A stretch of 5,637 bases of DNA from a bacterium (GCA_919901855.1 CAKKQC010000064.1:1-5637), one strand, 5' to 3'. Counted from the first letter of the stretch, positions 1 through 4,110 are shown. The notes: generated by a model from the sequence alone, not told the origin. Numbers and translations are program-made.

Positions 1-53
1 AGGCCGAGGCCCCAAATCAGTTGTCGTTGTTCACTTAACGTTGGGACACTACT

Positions 54-70
54 GTATGGCCCTATCTTCT
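54..70 (+). repeat. Short dispersed repeat, family C, copy 1
   Basis: GTATGGCCCTATCTTCT lies upstream of the DoxX gene. It matches 2154-2170 at 15 of 17 positions (GTATGGCCCTCACTTCT) and resembles 4124-4142. Looser relatives beginning GTATGTCCCCGG start at 2961 and 4228. All copies are intergenic and on the + strand. I infer a low-complexity dispersed intergenic repeat; its function is unknown. Confidence 0.4.
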
Positions 71-89
71 TGGGACGGGAGGGCTTAAG

Positions 90-125
90 ATGGGAATCAA
101 CCAACGGACGGGAGGCCCACCTTGA
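90..125 (+). CDS. Possible 11-codon leader ORF coupled to the DoxX gene
   Basis: An ATG at 90 has a good Shine-Dalgarno (GGGAGG at 77-82, 7 nt spacing). It opens an 11-residue frame, MGINQRTGGPP, whose TGA (123-125) overlaps the TTG start of the DoxX gene (122-124) as TTGA. The same overlap joins the antitoxin and RelE toxin genes further on. This would allow translational coupling or regulation by a leader peptide. The frame is too short for coding statistics and could be chance in GC-rich DNA. The DoxX gene also has its own SD at 110-115, inside this frame. Confidence 0.3.
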   Translation: MGINQRTGGPP

Positions 126-511
126 AGAAGCTCGCCCGCTACTCGGATCAGGCCTACGCCCTTCTGCGCATCGTGACCGGGTGCCTGTTCGCGTTCCACG
201 GGATGCAGAAGATCCTCGGGATCCTCAGCGACCACCAGCCGGCGCCCGGGAGCCAGCTCTGGATCGGCGGGTGGATCGAACTGCTCGGGGGCCTCGCGGT
301 CGCCCTCGGGTTCCACACCCGGCTCGCGGCGTTCCTGTGCAGTGGCACGATGGCCGTCGCGTACGTCCAGTTCCACTGGCAGTTCCGGTTCACCGCCGGG
401 ATCTTCCCGGCGATCAACAAGGGGGAGCTGGCAGCGCTCTACAGTTTCGTCTTTCTCATGATCGCGTGCCGCGGCCGCGGGATCTGGAGCGTGGACCGGA
501 AGGACCGCTGA
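122..511 (+). CDS. DoxX family integral membrane protein
   Basis: This 129-aa protein has about four hydrophobic helices (residues ~11-29, 46-64, 67-83 and 101-116) and the usual DoxX length. Family-like motifs are visible: FHGMQK near residues 25-30, a polar-flanked ELLGG at 53-57, LGFHTRLAA at 62-70, NKGELAALY at 99-107, and a C-terminal GRGIWSVD. DoxX proteins are small inner-membrane proteins, some linked to quinone/thiosulfate oxidation or to oxidative-stress complexes; the specific role here cannot be inferred. The TTG start is chosen because GGGAGG (110-115) lies 6 nt upstream, an in-frame stop lies at 86-88 with no ATG between, and a later start would delete helix 1. It stands alone, and its 3' neighbour is convergent. 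Confidence 0.88.
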   Translation: MKKLARYSDQAYALLRIVTGCLFAFHGMQKILGILSDHQPAPGSQLWIGGWIELLGGLAVALGFHTRLAAFLCSGTMAVAYVQFHWQFRFTAGIFPAINKGELAALYSFVFLMIACRGRGIWSVDRKDR

Positions 512-526
512 CCCGGGGGGCCGCCT

Positions 527-546
527 CCCACTGGCTGTGCCAGGGG
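527..546 (+). terminator. Hairpin 3' of the DoxX gene, weak terminator candidate
   Basis: CTGGC (531-535) pairs with GCCAG (539-543) across a TGT loop, extended by CCC (527-529) with GGG (544-546) around one bulged A. It starts 15 nt after the stop codon. There is no T-tract downstream (AAAGAGG follows), so intrinsic termination is uncertain. Confidence 0.3.
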
Positions 547-606
547 AAAGAGGTGCATCTCAAGGGCCACCTTCCGGACGCCAGGCTTCATCCGTTCCGC
601 GCCCGC

Positions 607-644
607 CCCGAGAATCTTGGAATCTGAAGCACGTCCCCGGTCCT
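607..644 (+). repeat. Dispersed repeat, family A, copy 1
   Basis: This 38-nt sequence recurs at 2918-2955 in the same orientation with only a few substitutions. Shared blocks are CCCGAGAATCTTG, AATCTGAAGC and TCCCCGG. Both copies lie between convergent genes and a few tens of bases or less from the 3' end of the minus-strand gene (12 nt here). That is a typical location for REP-like or bidirectional-terminator repeats. No strong hairpin is visible inside it. Confidence 0.7.
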
Positions 645-655
645 TTGTGAAGGGC

Positions 656-1222
656 TCAGAGAATTCCCAGTCGCTCCATATCGCGCAGCATACGCATGTC
701 TTCGGCCCGGTCGCACAACCGCTCGGTCCAGGTCCGGAGATACCGTCGATCCAACCTCGCACCGGCGGAGAGCGCGATCGAGCGCGCATCCTCGAGGTCG
801 CGCGGGCGGCCGGGTATGATCTTGAGCAGGATCAGGTCCTCGGCCGAGGGGACGTTGGCCACGCGCCCAAAGAGCTTCGCCCGGCGGCGCCGGATCCAGG
901 CGGACTCCTCGAGATCGGTCGAGGCCAGGATGATGTCCACGGGCACGGCCCCGAACCCGATCGAGCAGGCGCCTCGCTCTTTTGCGTCGGCGAGTGCCCG
1001 CCGCCGGTGGACTTCGAATCCGCGCCGGGCGGCAAGGTCGAGGAAATCGAGCAAGCGACCCCGCGGAAGGAACAGGATCAAATCCACGTCCCTGGTCATC
1101 CGTGGCTCGCCGCCGGCCAGGACAGCCAGACCCCCGATGAACAGGTGCCTGAATCGGCCGGACGTCAGCAACGCCCGGGACTTGTGAAACGCTAGCTCAA
1201 GCGGGTTTTCCGGATCCGACAT
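656..1222 (-). CDS. MNT/AbiEii-like nucleotidyltransferase, putative toxin of a two-gene module
   Basis: This 188-aa protein has the polymerase-beta nucleotidyltransferase signature: GGLAVLAGG (residues 30-38), then RMTRDVDLIL (41-50) with the two metal-binding aspartates D45 and D47, and a likely third acidic residue D96 in PVDIIL. The C-terminal helical part has an EDLILLK stretch (128-134) and RDLEDA (141-146), like the K...RD..D pattern of AbiEii/DUF1814-type proteins. Such proteins act as toxins or modifiers that transfer nucleotides to RNA or protein in TA and abortive-infection systems. The ATG at 1222 lies inside the upstream 65-aa gene (26-nt overlap) and lacks a good SD, so translational coupling is likely. 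The chemistry and target here are inferred, not shown. Confidence 0.8.
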   Translation of the reverse strand: MSDPENPLELAFHKSRALLTSGRFRHLFIGGLAVLAGGEPRMTRDVDLILFLPRGRLLDFLDLAARRGFEVHRRRALADAKERGACSIGFGAVPVDIILASTDLEESAWIRRRRAKLFGRVANVPSAEDLILLKIIPGRPRDLEDARSIALSAGARLDRRYLRTWTERLCDRAEDMRMLRDMERLGIL

Positions 1223-1394
1223 AGAAGGCTAGGGCGCGCGGGGTGTCGTGGCGGACTCGCGGCCGACCGTGCCGGTACATGGCGCGAATCAAGGTGCGGC
1301 TGATACGGTCCCGCTCCGCCGGGGTGAGGTTCGTGAGCCGCCGCGCTCGCTGGCGTTCGCTGAACTTGAGGAAGGCGGCCGAGTCCTTGACCAC
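1197..1394 (-). CDS. 65-aa hypothetical protein, putative partner or antitoxin of the nucleotidyltransferase
   Basis: I do not recognise a named family. The 65-residue product is basic and probably helical in its first half (KFSERQRARRL, then TPAERDRISRTLIRAMYRHG), ending in an extended RALAFYVGSGKPA. No HTH or ribbon-helix-helix can be called with confidence. It starts with GTG at 1394; the frame is closed upstream by a stop at 1404-1406. An extended -10 box lies only 6 nt before the GTG, implying a leaderless message. It overlaps the nucleotidyltransferase start by 26 nt, and position and size suit the antitoxin or partner half of the module. That role is inference. Confidence 0.65.
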   Translation of the reverse strand: MVKDSAAFLKFSERQRARRLTNLTPAERDRISRTLIRAMYRHGRPRVRHDTPRALAFYVGSGKPA

Positions 1395-1400
1395 GACTTC

Positions 1401-1409
1401 ATCTTACCA
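1401..1409 (-). promoter_or_regulatory. Extended -10 promoter of the 65-aa/nucleotidyltransferase pair
   Basis: Read on the minus strand, TGGTAAGAT (TG-N-TAAGAT) ends 6 nt before the GTG start at 1394. A transcript begun at the usual distance would start at or next to the start codon. The same box at the same distance precedes the 72-aa antitoxin gene at 3597. No clear -35 is visible, as is common for extended -10 promoters. Confidence 0.5.
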
Positions 1410-1464
1410 GCTCCTGACGCCGCTGAGATGCCGAAGCGTGTCTCCGATCCAGAAAATGCGCGAT

Positions 1465-1474
1465 ATGGTACCAT
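1465..1474 (+). promoter_or_regulatory. Palindromic extended -10 / probable operator of the XRE gene
   Basis: ATGGTACCAT is a perfect 10-bp palindrome containing TGGTACCAT (1466-1474), which fits TG-N-TAnnAT. It lies 7 nt before the ATG at 1482. Palindromy over the -10 and location in the 87-bp divergent region make it a plausible site for autoregulation by the XRE protein. No Shine-Dalgarno lies between it and the ATG, in keeping with a leaderless start. Confidence 0.45.
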
Positions 1475-1481
1475 CGGCTCC

Positions 1482-1727
1482 ATGGCACCACGGGCGAAAT
1501 CCTCCAAGCCACTGACCCTGACGCAGGCTTCCCTCAATCTGGGTCTGCGGGTCCGCGCCGCGCGTCGCCGCCATGGCTTCACCCAGGAGCGATTGGGCGA
1601 GCGGCTCGGGCTGAGCTCGAACTTCATCGCGCATCTCGAGAGGGGATCCCGGCAGCCCTCCCTGCACACCATTGTGGGGCTGGCCAGAGTACTTGGCGTT
1701 TCGATCAGCAGCCTGTTCAGGGCATAG
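1482..1727 (+). CDS. XRE-family HTH transcriptional regulator (81 aa)
   Basis: Nearly the whole protein is one Cro/CI-type HTH domain (residues ~20-80). It shows LRVRAARRRHGFTQERLGE, the turn GLSSN, recognition helix NFIAHLERG, then RQPSL and a final helix LARVLGVSISSLF. The ATG at 1482 is preferred over upstream in-frame codons because the domain starts shortly after it and a -10-like box lies 7 nt upstream. It is divergent from the nucleotidyltransferase module and is followed 9 nt after its stop by the 56-aa hydrophobic protein gene, whose SD overlaps this stop codon. It probably represses its own operon, and perhaps the divergent one. Its recognition-helix region closely resembles that of the second XRE protein (2993-3403). 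Confidence 0.88.
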   Translation: MAPRAKSSKPLTLTQASLNLGLRVRAARRRHGFTQERLGERLGLSSNFIAHLERGSRQPSLHTIVGLARVLGVSISSLFRA

Positions 1728-1736
1728 GAGGTAATC

Positions 1737-1907
1737 ATGCACAATCACGGTCCGCTGGCTGGCGCATATGGTCTGACGGTGGTCGGGGCTATCGTATATT
1801 TCATCAAGAACGCGGTCGGGTTCTGGGGATGCGTTGTCGGCTTCCTGAAGGGCTGCGTCTGGCCCGCCATCGTCGTGTATAAGGTTCTGGAGTTGCTCAA
1901 GGCCTGA
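1737..1907 (+). CDS. 56-aa hydrophobic membrane protein in operon with the XRE regulator
   Basis: ATG at 1737, TGA at 1905-1907. A near-perfect SD, AGGAGGT, lies 4 nt upstream and overlaps the XRE stop codon, strong evidence that the gene is real and co-transcribed. The product begins MHNHGPLAGAYGL and has two hydrophobic stretches (about residues 9-24 and 28-49) separated by KN. It contains two cysteines (32, 40), a conserved-looking VWPAIVVYK (41-49) and a short amphipathic end ELLKA. I recognise no named family, though small proteins of this style with a VWPA..VYK segment seem familiar from uncultured bacteria; I cannot verify that. Size and topology recall small membrane toxins of type I systems, and pairing with an XRE repressor would fit, but toxicity is only a hypothesis. 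Confidence 0.8.
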   Translation: MHNHGPLAGAYGLTVVGAIVYFIKNAVGFWGCVVGFLKGCVWPAIVVYKVLELLKA

Positions 1908-1915
1908 ACGGGAGG

Positions 1916-1938
1916 CTGGGCCTCGTCGGGGGGCCCAG
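1916..1938 (+). terminator. Hairpin just after the 56-aa gene
   Basis: CTGGGCC (1916-1922) pairs perfectly with GGCCCAG (1932-1938) around a 9-nt loop, 8 nt after the stop codon. The sequence after it is T-containing but has no clean T-run (AATGTCAATTTGTATT). It may be a weak terminator, an attenuator separating the operon from the repeat array, or the last hairpin of a partial array unit. Confidence 0.4.
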
Positions 1939-1956
1939 AATGTCAATTTGTATTAC

Positions 1957-2151
1957 AAGCCATGCGCCTTGGTTGAATATCCATCCAGTGTTTGCAAGGG
2001 CCGCTTCGGCCCTTAGAAGCCACGCGCCTTGGCTGAATATCCATCCACTGCTTCCAGAGGCCGTTCCCCAATGCTACGGCCTCTACAAGCCACAGCTCCG
2101 GCAAATATCCATCCTTTGCTTGCAGGGGGCACTGTGTCTACAGTGACCCCT
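1957..2151 (+). repeat. Three tandem structured units (probable non-coding RNA array)
   Basis: Most of the 336-nt gene-free stretch 1908-2243 is three head-to-tail units starting at 1957, 2017 and 2087 (spacing 60 and 70). Each begins AAGCCA, continues with AATATCCATCC and a TG-TT-CA block, and ends in a strong hairpin. In units 1 and 2 AGCCA can pair with TGG(T/C)T across 7 nt; in unit 3 only GCC/GGC remains. The 3' hairpins differ in sequence but all pair: 1996-2003 with 2007-2014 (8 bp), 2056-2064 with 2076-2084 (9 bp), and 2124-2135 with 2140-2151 (12 positions, one G-A mismatch). Changed stems with pairing kept point to selection on RNA (or single-strand DNA) structure. No ORF fits. It sits between the XRE operon and the hicBA promoter; function unknown. 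Confidence 0.75.
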
Positions 2152-2153
2152 AA

Positions 2154-2170
2154 GTATGGCCCTCACTTCT
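2154..2170 (+). repeat. Short dispersed repeat, family C, copy 2
   Basis: GTATGGCCCTCACTTCT directly follows the last hairpin of the structured array. It differs from 54-70 at two positions and is related to 4124-4142. Confidence 0.4.
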
Positions 2171-2180
2171 GCTCTCTTCT

Positions 2181-2210
2181 GCGACTCTTCCTGGCGGGAA
2201 CGGCTATAAT
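2181..2210 (+). promoter_or_regulatory. Promoter of hicBA
   Basis: A perfect TATAAT lies at 2205-2210. At 18 bp spacing GCGACT (2181-2186) is a weak -35 (3 of 6). The predicted transcript start is about 27 nt before the GTG at 2244. The leader has a GACAGG-type tandem repeat (2217-2234) and a G-rich SD (2233-2238). Confidence 0.65.
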
Positions 2211-2243
2211 CACGGCGACAGGACAGGGGACAGGGGGGACTCC

Positions 2244-2597
2244 GTGAGAAGCGGCGTGCAGGGGCAGGTGGTCCTTCACAAGGGCAGGATCGTGAGCTGG
2301 AAGGTGTCCATCCAGATCGTGAAGCTGGAGACCAGTCCGGAGAACGGCGGGCGCGTCTACACGGCCGACTGCCCCCTCCTGCACATCGCGTCCCACGGGA
2401 AGACGGAGCTTGAAGCCAGGAAATCCATGCAGGACATGATCAAGGTCTACCTTGACGAATTGCTCGACATGGACACCTTCGAGGACGTCATGACCGAATA
2501 CGGGTGGAAGAAGAGCGAAGCCCGGAAGGCTGCGGACGTGCAAGAGGTCTGGCATCCTCCCCAGATGACCCTCGCATACGCGATGGCGGGTGCCTGA
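2244..2597 (+). CDS. hicB: HicB-like antitoxin
   Basis: This 117-aa protein matches the HicB partial RNase-H-like fold. It has strand VSWKVSIQIVKLE (~17-29), then GGRVYTADCPLLH (~36-48), the G-K-T-E-L-E-A-R turn (~53-60) and the helix SMQDMIKVYLDELL (~61-74). The C-terminal ~40 residues (FEDVMTEYGWKKSEARK and beyond) form no obvious HTH or ribbon-helix-helix. HicB antitoxins bind and block the HicA mRNA interferase and often repress their own operon. The GTG at 2244 follows a G-rich SD; a second in-frame GTG at 2256 is possible. The antitoxin gene comes first, the reverse of classical hicAB order. Confidence 0.78.
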   Translation: MRSGVQGQVVLHKGRIVSWKVSIQIVKLETSPENGGRVYTADCPLLHIASHGKTELEARKSMQDMIKVYLDELLDMDTFEDVMTEYGWKKSEARKAADVQEVWHPPQMTLAYAMAGA

Positions 2598-2609
2598 TCG
2601 CCCCGCCTC

Positions 2610-2831
2610 GTGGAACCGAAGGACCTGCGGGATTACCTGAACCAACGCGGTTGCCGACTCCACCGCAAGCACCATAGCGGGATTGAGGTCTGGCGGAAGT
2701 CCGGCCTCAACAAACCAATTCAGTTCTATAACCTCGGACCGGTGCAAGCTGCTGAGTTGGCCAGGATCACGGAAGCGTTGGGCGTGAGCTTGGACGACCT
2801 CGGCAACTGGCGGAAGAGGAAGGGCGTCTGA
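2610..2831 (+). CDS. hicA: HicA-like toxin (putative mRNA interferase)
   Basis: This 73-aa protein has the HicA-like double-stranded-RNA-binding layout: helix PKDLRDYLNQRG (3-14), strand CRLHRKHHSGIEVWRK (15-30), a second strand PIQFYNL (36-42) and helix AAELARITEALGV (47-59). HicA toxins cleave mRNA with a histidine in the G-x-HH part of the first strands; H20 or H21 in KHHSG is the likely counterpart. Length fits the family. It starts with GTG 12 nt after the hicB stop and has no SD, so coupled translation is likely. Residues 42-66 (NLGPVQAAELARITEALGV and on) diverge from textbook HicA, so a HicA relative is the safest call. Confidence 0.68.
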   Translation: MEPKDLRDYLNQRGCRLHRKHHSGIEVWRKSGLNKPIQFYNLGPVQAAELARITEALGVSLDDLGNWRKRKGV

Positions 2832-2857
2832 AGGCGGCGGCGCCCGCGGGACCTGCA

Positions 2858-2977
2858 GTAAGCCGGGGAGAAAACCGCATTGATCAGAAAGAGGGCTCCC
2901 CGATCCCCTCTATCGGTCCCGAGAATCTTGAAATCTGAAGCGCATCCCCGGCCTCCTGATGTATGTCCCCGGCTTAC
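2858..2977. repeat. 120-bp intergenic element bounded by 12-bp inverted repeats
   Basis: GTAAGCCGGGGA (2858-2869) is the exact reverse complement of TCCCCGGCTTAC (2966-2977). The enclosed DNA holds repeat A copy 2 and a short GAGGG/CCCTC stem (2891-2895 with 2906-2910). It occupies the gap between two convergent genes. It may be a miniature mobile element, a REP-type cluster or a bidirectional terminator. No target duplication is obvious. Confidence 0.5.
2918..2955 (+). repeat. Dispersed repeat, family A, copy 2
   Basis: This is the second copy of the 38-nt repeat at 607-644, same strand, with scattered substitutions. Like copy 1 it lies between convergent genes, 37 nt from the 3' end of the minus-strand XRE gene. 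Here it sits inside the inverted-repeat-bounded 120-bp element. Confidence 0.7.
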
Positions 2978-2992
2978 AGGGGTGGGAGCGGG

Positions 2993-3403
2993 TCAGGAGC
3001 GGCGCCGGTATCGCGGGGGCAGCACCGGGCCCCGGGGGTCGATGGCTTCCAGCAGTTCCGCGATCAGGCGCAGGCGGGCATCCGGCATCCGTGCCAGGAG
3101 ACGGTGGATCGCGCGGACGAGGGGGCGCTCGGGCGAAGGTGCGGAGCCGGTCTTGTCCGACATGAAGAAGTCCGCGACCGGGACGGTCAGGACATTCGCT
3201 ATCGCAATAAGGGTCTCGAGGGACGGGCTCCGCGTGCCGCGTTCCAGGTGGGCGACGAAGTTGTCGGATATGCCGCTTCGTGCGGCGAGTTGGGTCTGGG
3301 TGTAGTTCATGGCGTGGCGGGCCAGCCGGATCCTCTGGCCCATGCGGGCGCGGAACTCGGTGGCTCCGGGGATCAGGGGCAGGGGGGGCTTGTGCCGTTT
3401 CAT
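2993..3403 (-). CDS. XRE-family HTH transcriptional regulator (136 aa)
   Basis: A Cro/CI-type HTH occupies residues ~21-80: MGQRIRLARHAMNYTQTQLA, the turn RSGISDN, recognition helix NFVAHLERG, RSPSL, then IAIANVLTVPVADFF. The C-terminal part (~91-121) is a helical segment rich in Leu/Arg (LVRAIHRLLARMPD, LRLIAELLEAI), perhaps for dimerisation. The ATG at 3403 is preferred over an in-frame ATG at 3421 because AAGGA (3413-3409) lies 5 nt upstream, and because the 3421 ATG overlaps the -10 box. It is divergent from the antitoxin/RelE operon and probably regulates itself and perhaps that operon. It has no downstream partner gene; the next gene is convergent hicA. Confidence 0.87.
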   Translation of the reverse strand: MKRHKPPLPLIPGATEFRARMGQRIRLARHAMNYTQTQLAARSGISDNFVAHLERGTRSPSLETLIAIANVLTVPVADFFMSDKTGSAPSPERPLVRAIHRLLARMPDARLRLIAELLEAIDPRGPVLPPRYRRRS

Positions 3404-3419
3404 TGGTGTCCTTGGCCGC

Positions 3420-3428
3420 ATTCTAGCA
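3420..3428 (-). promoter_or_regulatory. Extended -10 promoter of the second XRE gene
   Basis: On the minus strand TGCTAGAAT (TG-N-TAGAAT, 5 of 6 to TATAAT) ends 16 nt before the ATG at 3403. The predicted start gives a leader of only ~10 nt containing the AAGGA SD. Confidence 0.55.
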
Positions 3429-3443
3429 GGATCGCCGCGGCCG

Positions 3444-3455
3444 GGAGCATGCTCC
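3444..3455. promoter_or_regulatory. 12-bp perfect palindrome, candidate XRE operator
   Basis: GGAGCATGCTCC is a perfect palindrome positioned where the -35 of the minus-strand XRE promoter would fall (about 17 bp from its -10). It lies in the 193-bp divergent region shared with the antitoxin/RelE operon. Operator function is inferred from symmetry and place only. Confidence 0.35.
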
Positions 3456-3459
3456 AGCG

Positions 3460-3531
3460 CACGCGCGCCAGATCGTCCATATCTCGGCCGGCCCGTGACG
3501 ACGCAGCGACGCGCGTCCCCGGGTCTTCCGC
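3460..3531 (+). repeat. Dispersed repeat, family B, copy 1
   Basis: The first 35 nt (3460-3494) are identical to 5435-5469, including CACGCGCGCCAG, TCCATATCTC and GGCCGGCC. After one mismatch TGAC is shared, then a variable stretch, then CGCGTCCCCGG and TTCCGC. It ends 65 nt before the antitoxin/RelE operon. Copy 2 likewise ends 82 nt before the next plus-strand antitoxin gene. Confidence 0.85.
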
Positions 3532-3581
3532 ATCTGGAGGCAGAAGGCGTGGGCACTCTACGGAGGGACGACCCAAGGAGG

Positions 3582-3590
3582 TGGTAACAT
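3582..3590 (+). promoter_or_regulatory. Extended -10 promoter of the antitoxin/RelE operon
   Basis: TGGTAACAT (TG-N-TAACAT) ends exactly 6 nt before the ATG at 3597, matching the geometry at 1401-1409. AAGGAGGT (3575-3582) just upstream looks like an SD but lies 14 nt from the ATG and overlaps the -10. The in-frame stop at 3585-3587 rules out an earlier start. A leaderless transcript is the simplest reading. Confidence 0.5.
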
Positions 3591-3596
3591 AGGCTC

Positions 3597-3815
3597 ATGA
3601 GTGGCGCGACGGCGGTTGGTGAAATCTTCTACGCGGCGTTTCGGGCACTGCCTCCCGCGCAGAAGGAAAGCGTGCTGGAGAGGCTCCTCCGCGACCGCGA
3701 ACTGAAACAGGACCTGTTCGATCTCGCGTTGATCGAACGCGGGAAGCGGATCAAGGGCCGGGCGATCGAGGCCCGCGCCTATTTCGCCCGATCCAGGACC
3801 AAGACGGCTCGTTGA
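3597..3815 (+). CDS. Putative antitoxin of a RelE/ParE pair (72 aa)
   Basis: This short protein is mainly helical: IFYAAFRALPPAQKESVLERL (~10-30), then RDRELKQDLFDLALIERGK (~32-50) and a basic tail. I know no precise family name, but helical proteins with an AFRALPP..K..VLERLL start are a common type directly ahead of RelE/ParE toxins. Its TGA (3813-3815) overlaps the toxin's TTG (3812-3814), the tight coupling typical of antitoxin-toxin operons. No DNA-binding motif is evident, so operon repression may depend on the divergent XRE protein. The antitoxin role rests mostly on context. Confidence 0.75.
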   Translation: MSGATAVGEIFYAAFRALPPAQKESVLERLLRDRELKQDLFDLALIERGKRIKGRAIEARAYFARSRTKTAR

Positions 3816-4075
3816 CCTCCGGGTACCGCGTCCTCCTTCAGCCGTCGGCTCAGCGGGACCTCAAGAGGATCGGCGAGGTGCCGCGGGAGCGGTTGGGCGA
3901 AGTCATCCTTGACCTGGCCGAGAACCCCCGGCCCCGGCGCGTGAAGAAGCTCTCTGGAGGCTTGTCGGGCTACCGGGTGACGTGCGGAGACTGGCGCGTA
4001 CTCTACGAGATCGATGACTCGGCGCGTATCGTCACCGTGTGGCGGGTGGCGCACCGGAGCGAATCCTACCGATAG
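3812..4075 (+). CDS. RelE/ParE superfamily toxin
   Basis: This 87-aa protein has the standard length and pattern of the RelE/ParE fold. It has strand GYRVLLQPSAQRDLKRI (4-20), helix RERLGEVILDLAENP (25-39), the turn RRVKKLSGGLSGYRV (42-56), core strands GDWRVLYEIDDSARIVTVWRV (59-79) and the end HRSESYR (81-87). W61-R62, H81-R82 and Y86-R87 match positions where RelE-type toxins carry basic and aromatic residues for ribosome-dependent mRNA cleavage, so the RelE branch is favoured over the gyrase-poisoning ParE branch. The TTG start overlaps the antitoxin stop as TTGA. No frameshift or loss of key residues is seen. Confidence 0.9.
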   Translation: MTSGYRVLLQPSAQRDLKRIGEVPRERLGEVILDLAENPRPRRVKKLSGGLSGYRVTCGDWRVLYEIDDSARIVTVWRVAHRSESYR

Positions 4076-4089
4076 CCGGTGACCCAAGG

Positions 4090-4107
4090 CGTCCGCGGTG
4101 GCGGACG
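4090..4107 (+). terminator. Hairpin after the RelE toxin gene
   Basis: CGTCCGC (4090-4096) pairs perfectly with GCGGACG (4101-4107) over a GGTG loop, 14 nt after the stop codon. Downstream AATGTTAAGATGTT is AT-richer but not a T-run. It is a plausible but not classical terminator. Confidence 0.45.
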
Positions 4108-4110
4108 AAT

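Noticed and set aside
617-1195. Long open frames on the plus strand opposite the first nucleotidyltransferase
   Set aside because: Translations are low-complexity Arg/Pro/Gly-rich with no motifs. The minus-strand frame has clear catalytic motifs.
1248-1481. Longer XRE protein starting at 1248
   Set aside because: The extra part overlaps the 65-aa gene and the divergent promoters, and its translation is not XRE-like. The domain begins after 1482.
1957-2151. CRISPR array
   Set aside because: Only three units, spacing 60 and 70, with diverging cores. The variable parts are self-complementary hairpins rather than unique spacers, and no cas gene is present.
1957-2151. Type III TA (ToxIN/CptIN/TenpIN) antitoxin RNA
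   Set aside because: Those repeats are shorter (about 34-45 nt) and precede a ToxN-like RNase gene. The downstream genes here are HicBA with their own promoter. The idea survives only as an analogy.
3460-3531. Repeat B as a gene fragment (minus-strand translation containing MDDLARV)
   Set aside because: Only about 40 nt are shared and the flanking frames diverge at once. Intergenic location in both cases favours a non-coding repeat.
3404-3598. Extended N-terminus for the second XRE gene (start at 3598 or 3421)
   Set aside because: The extension crosses repeat B, the palindrome and the extended -10. The ATG at 3403 has a good SD.
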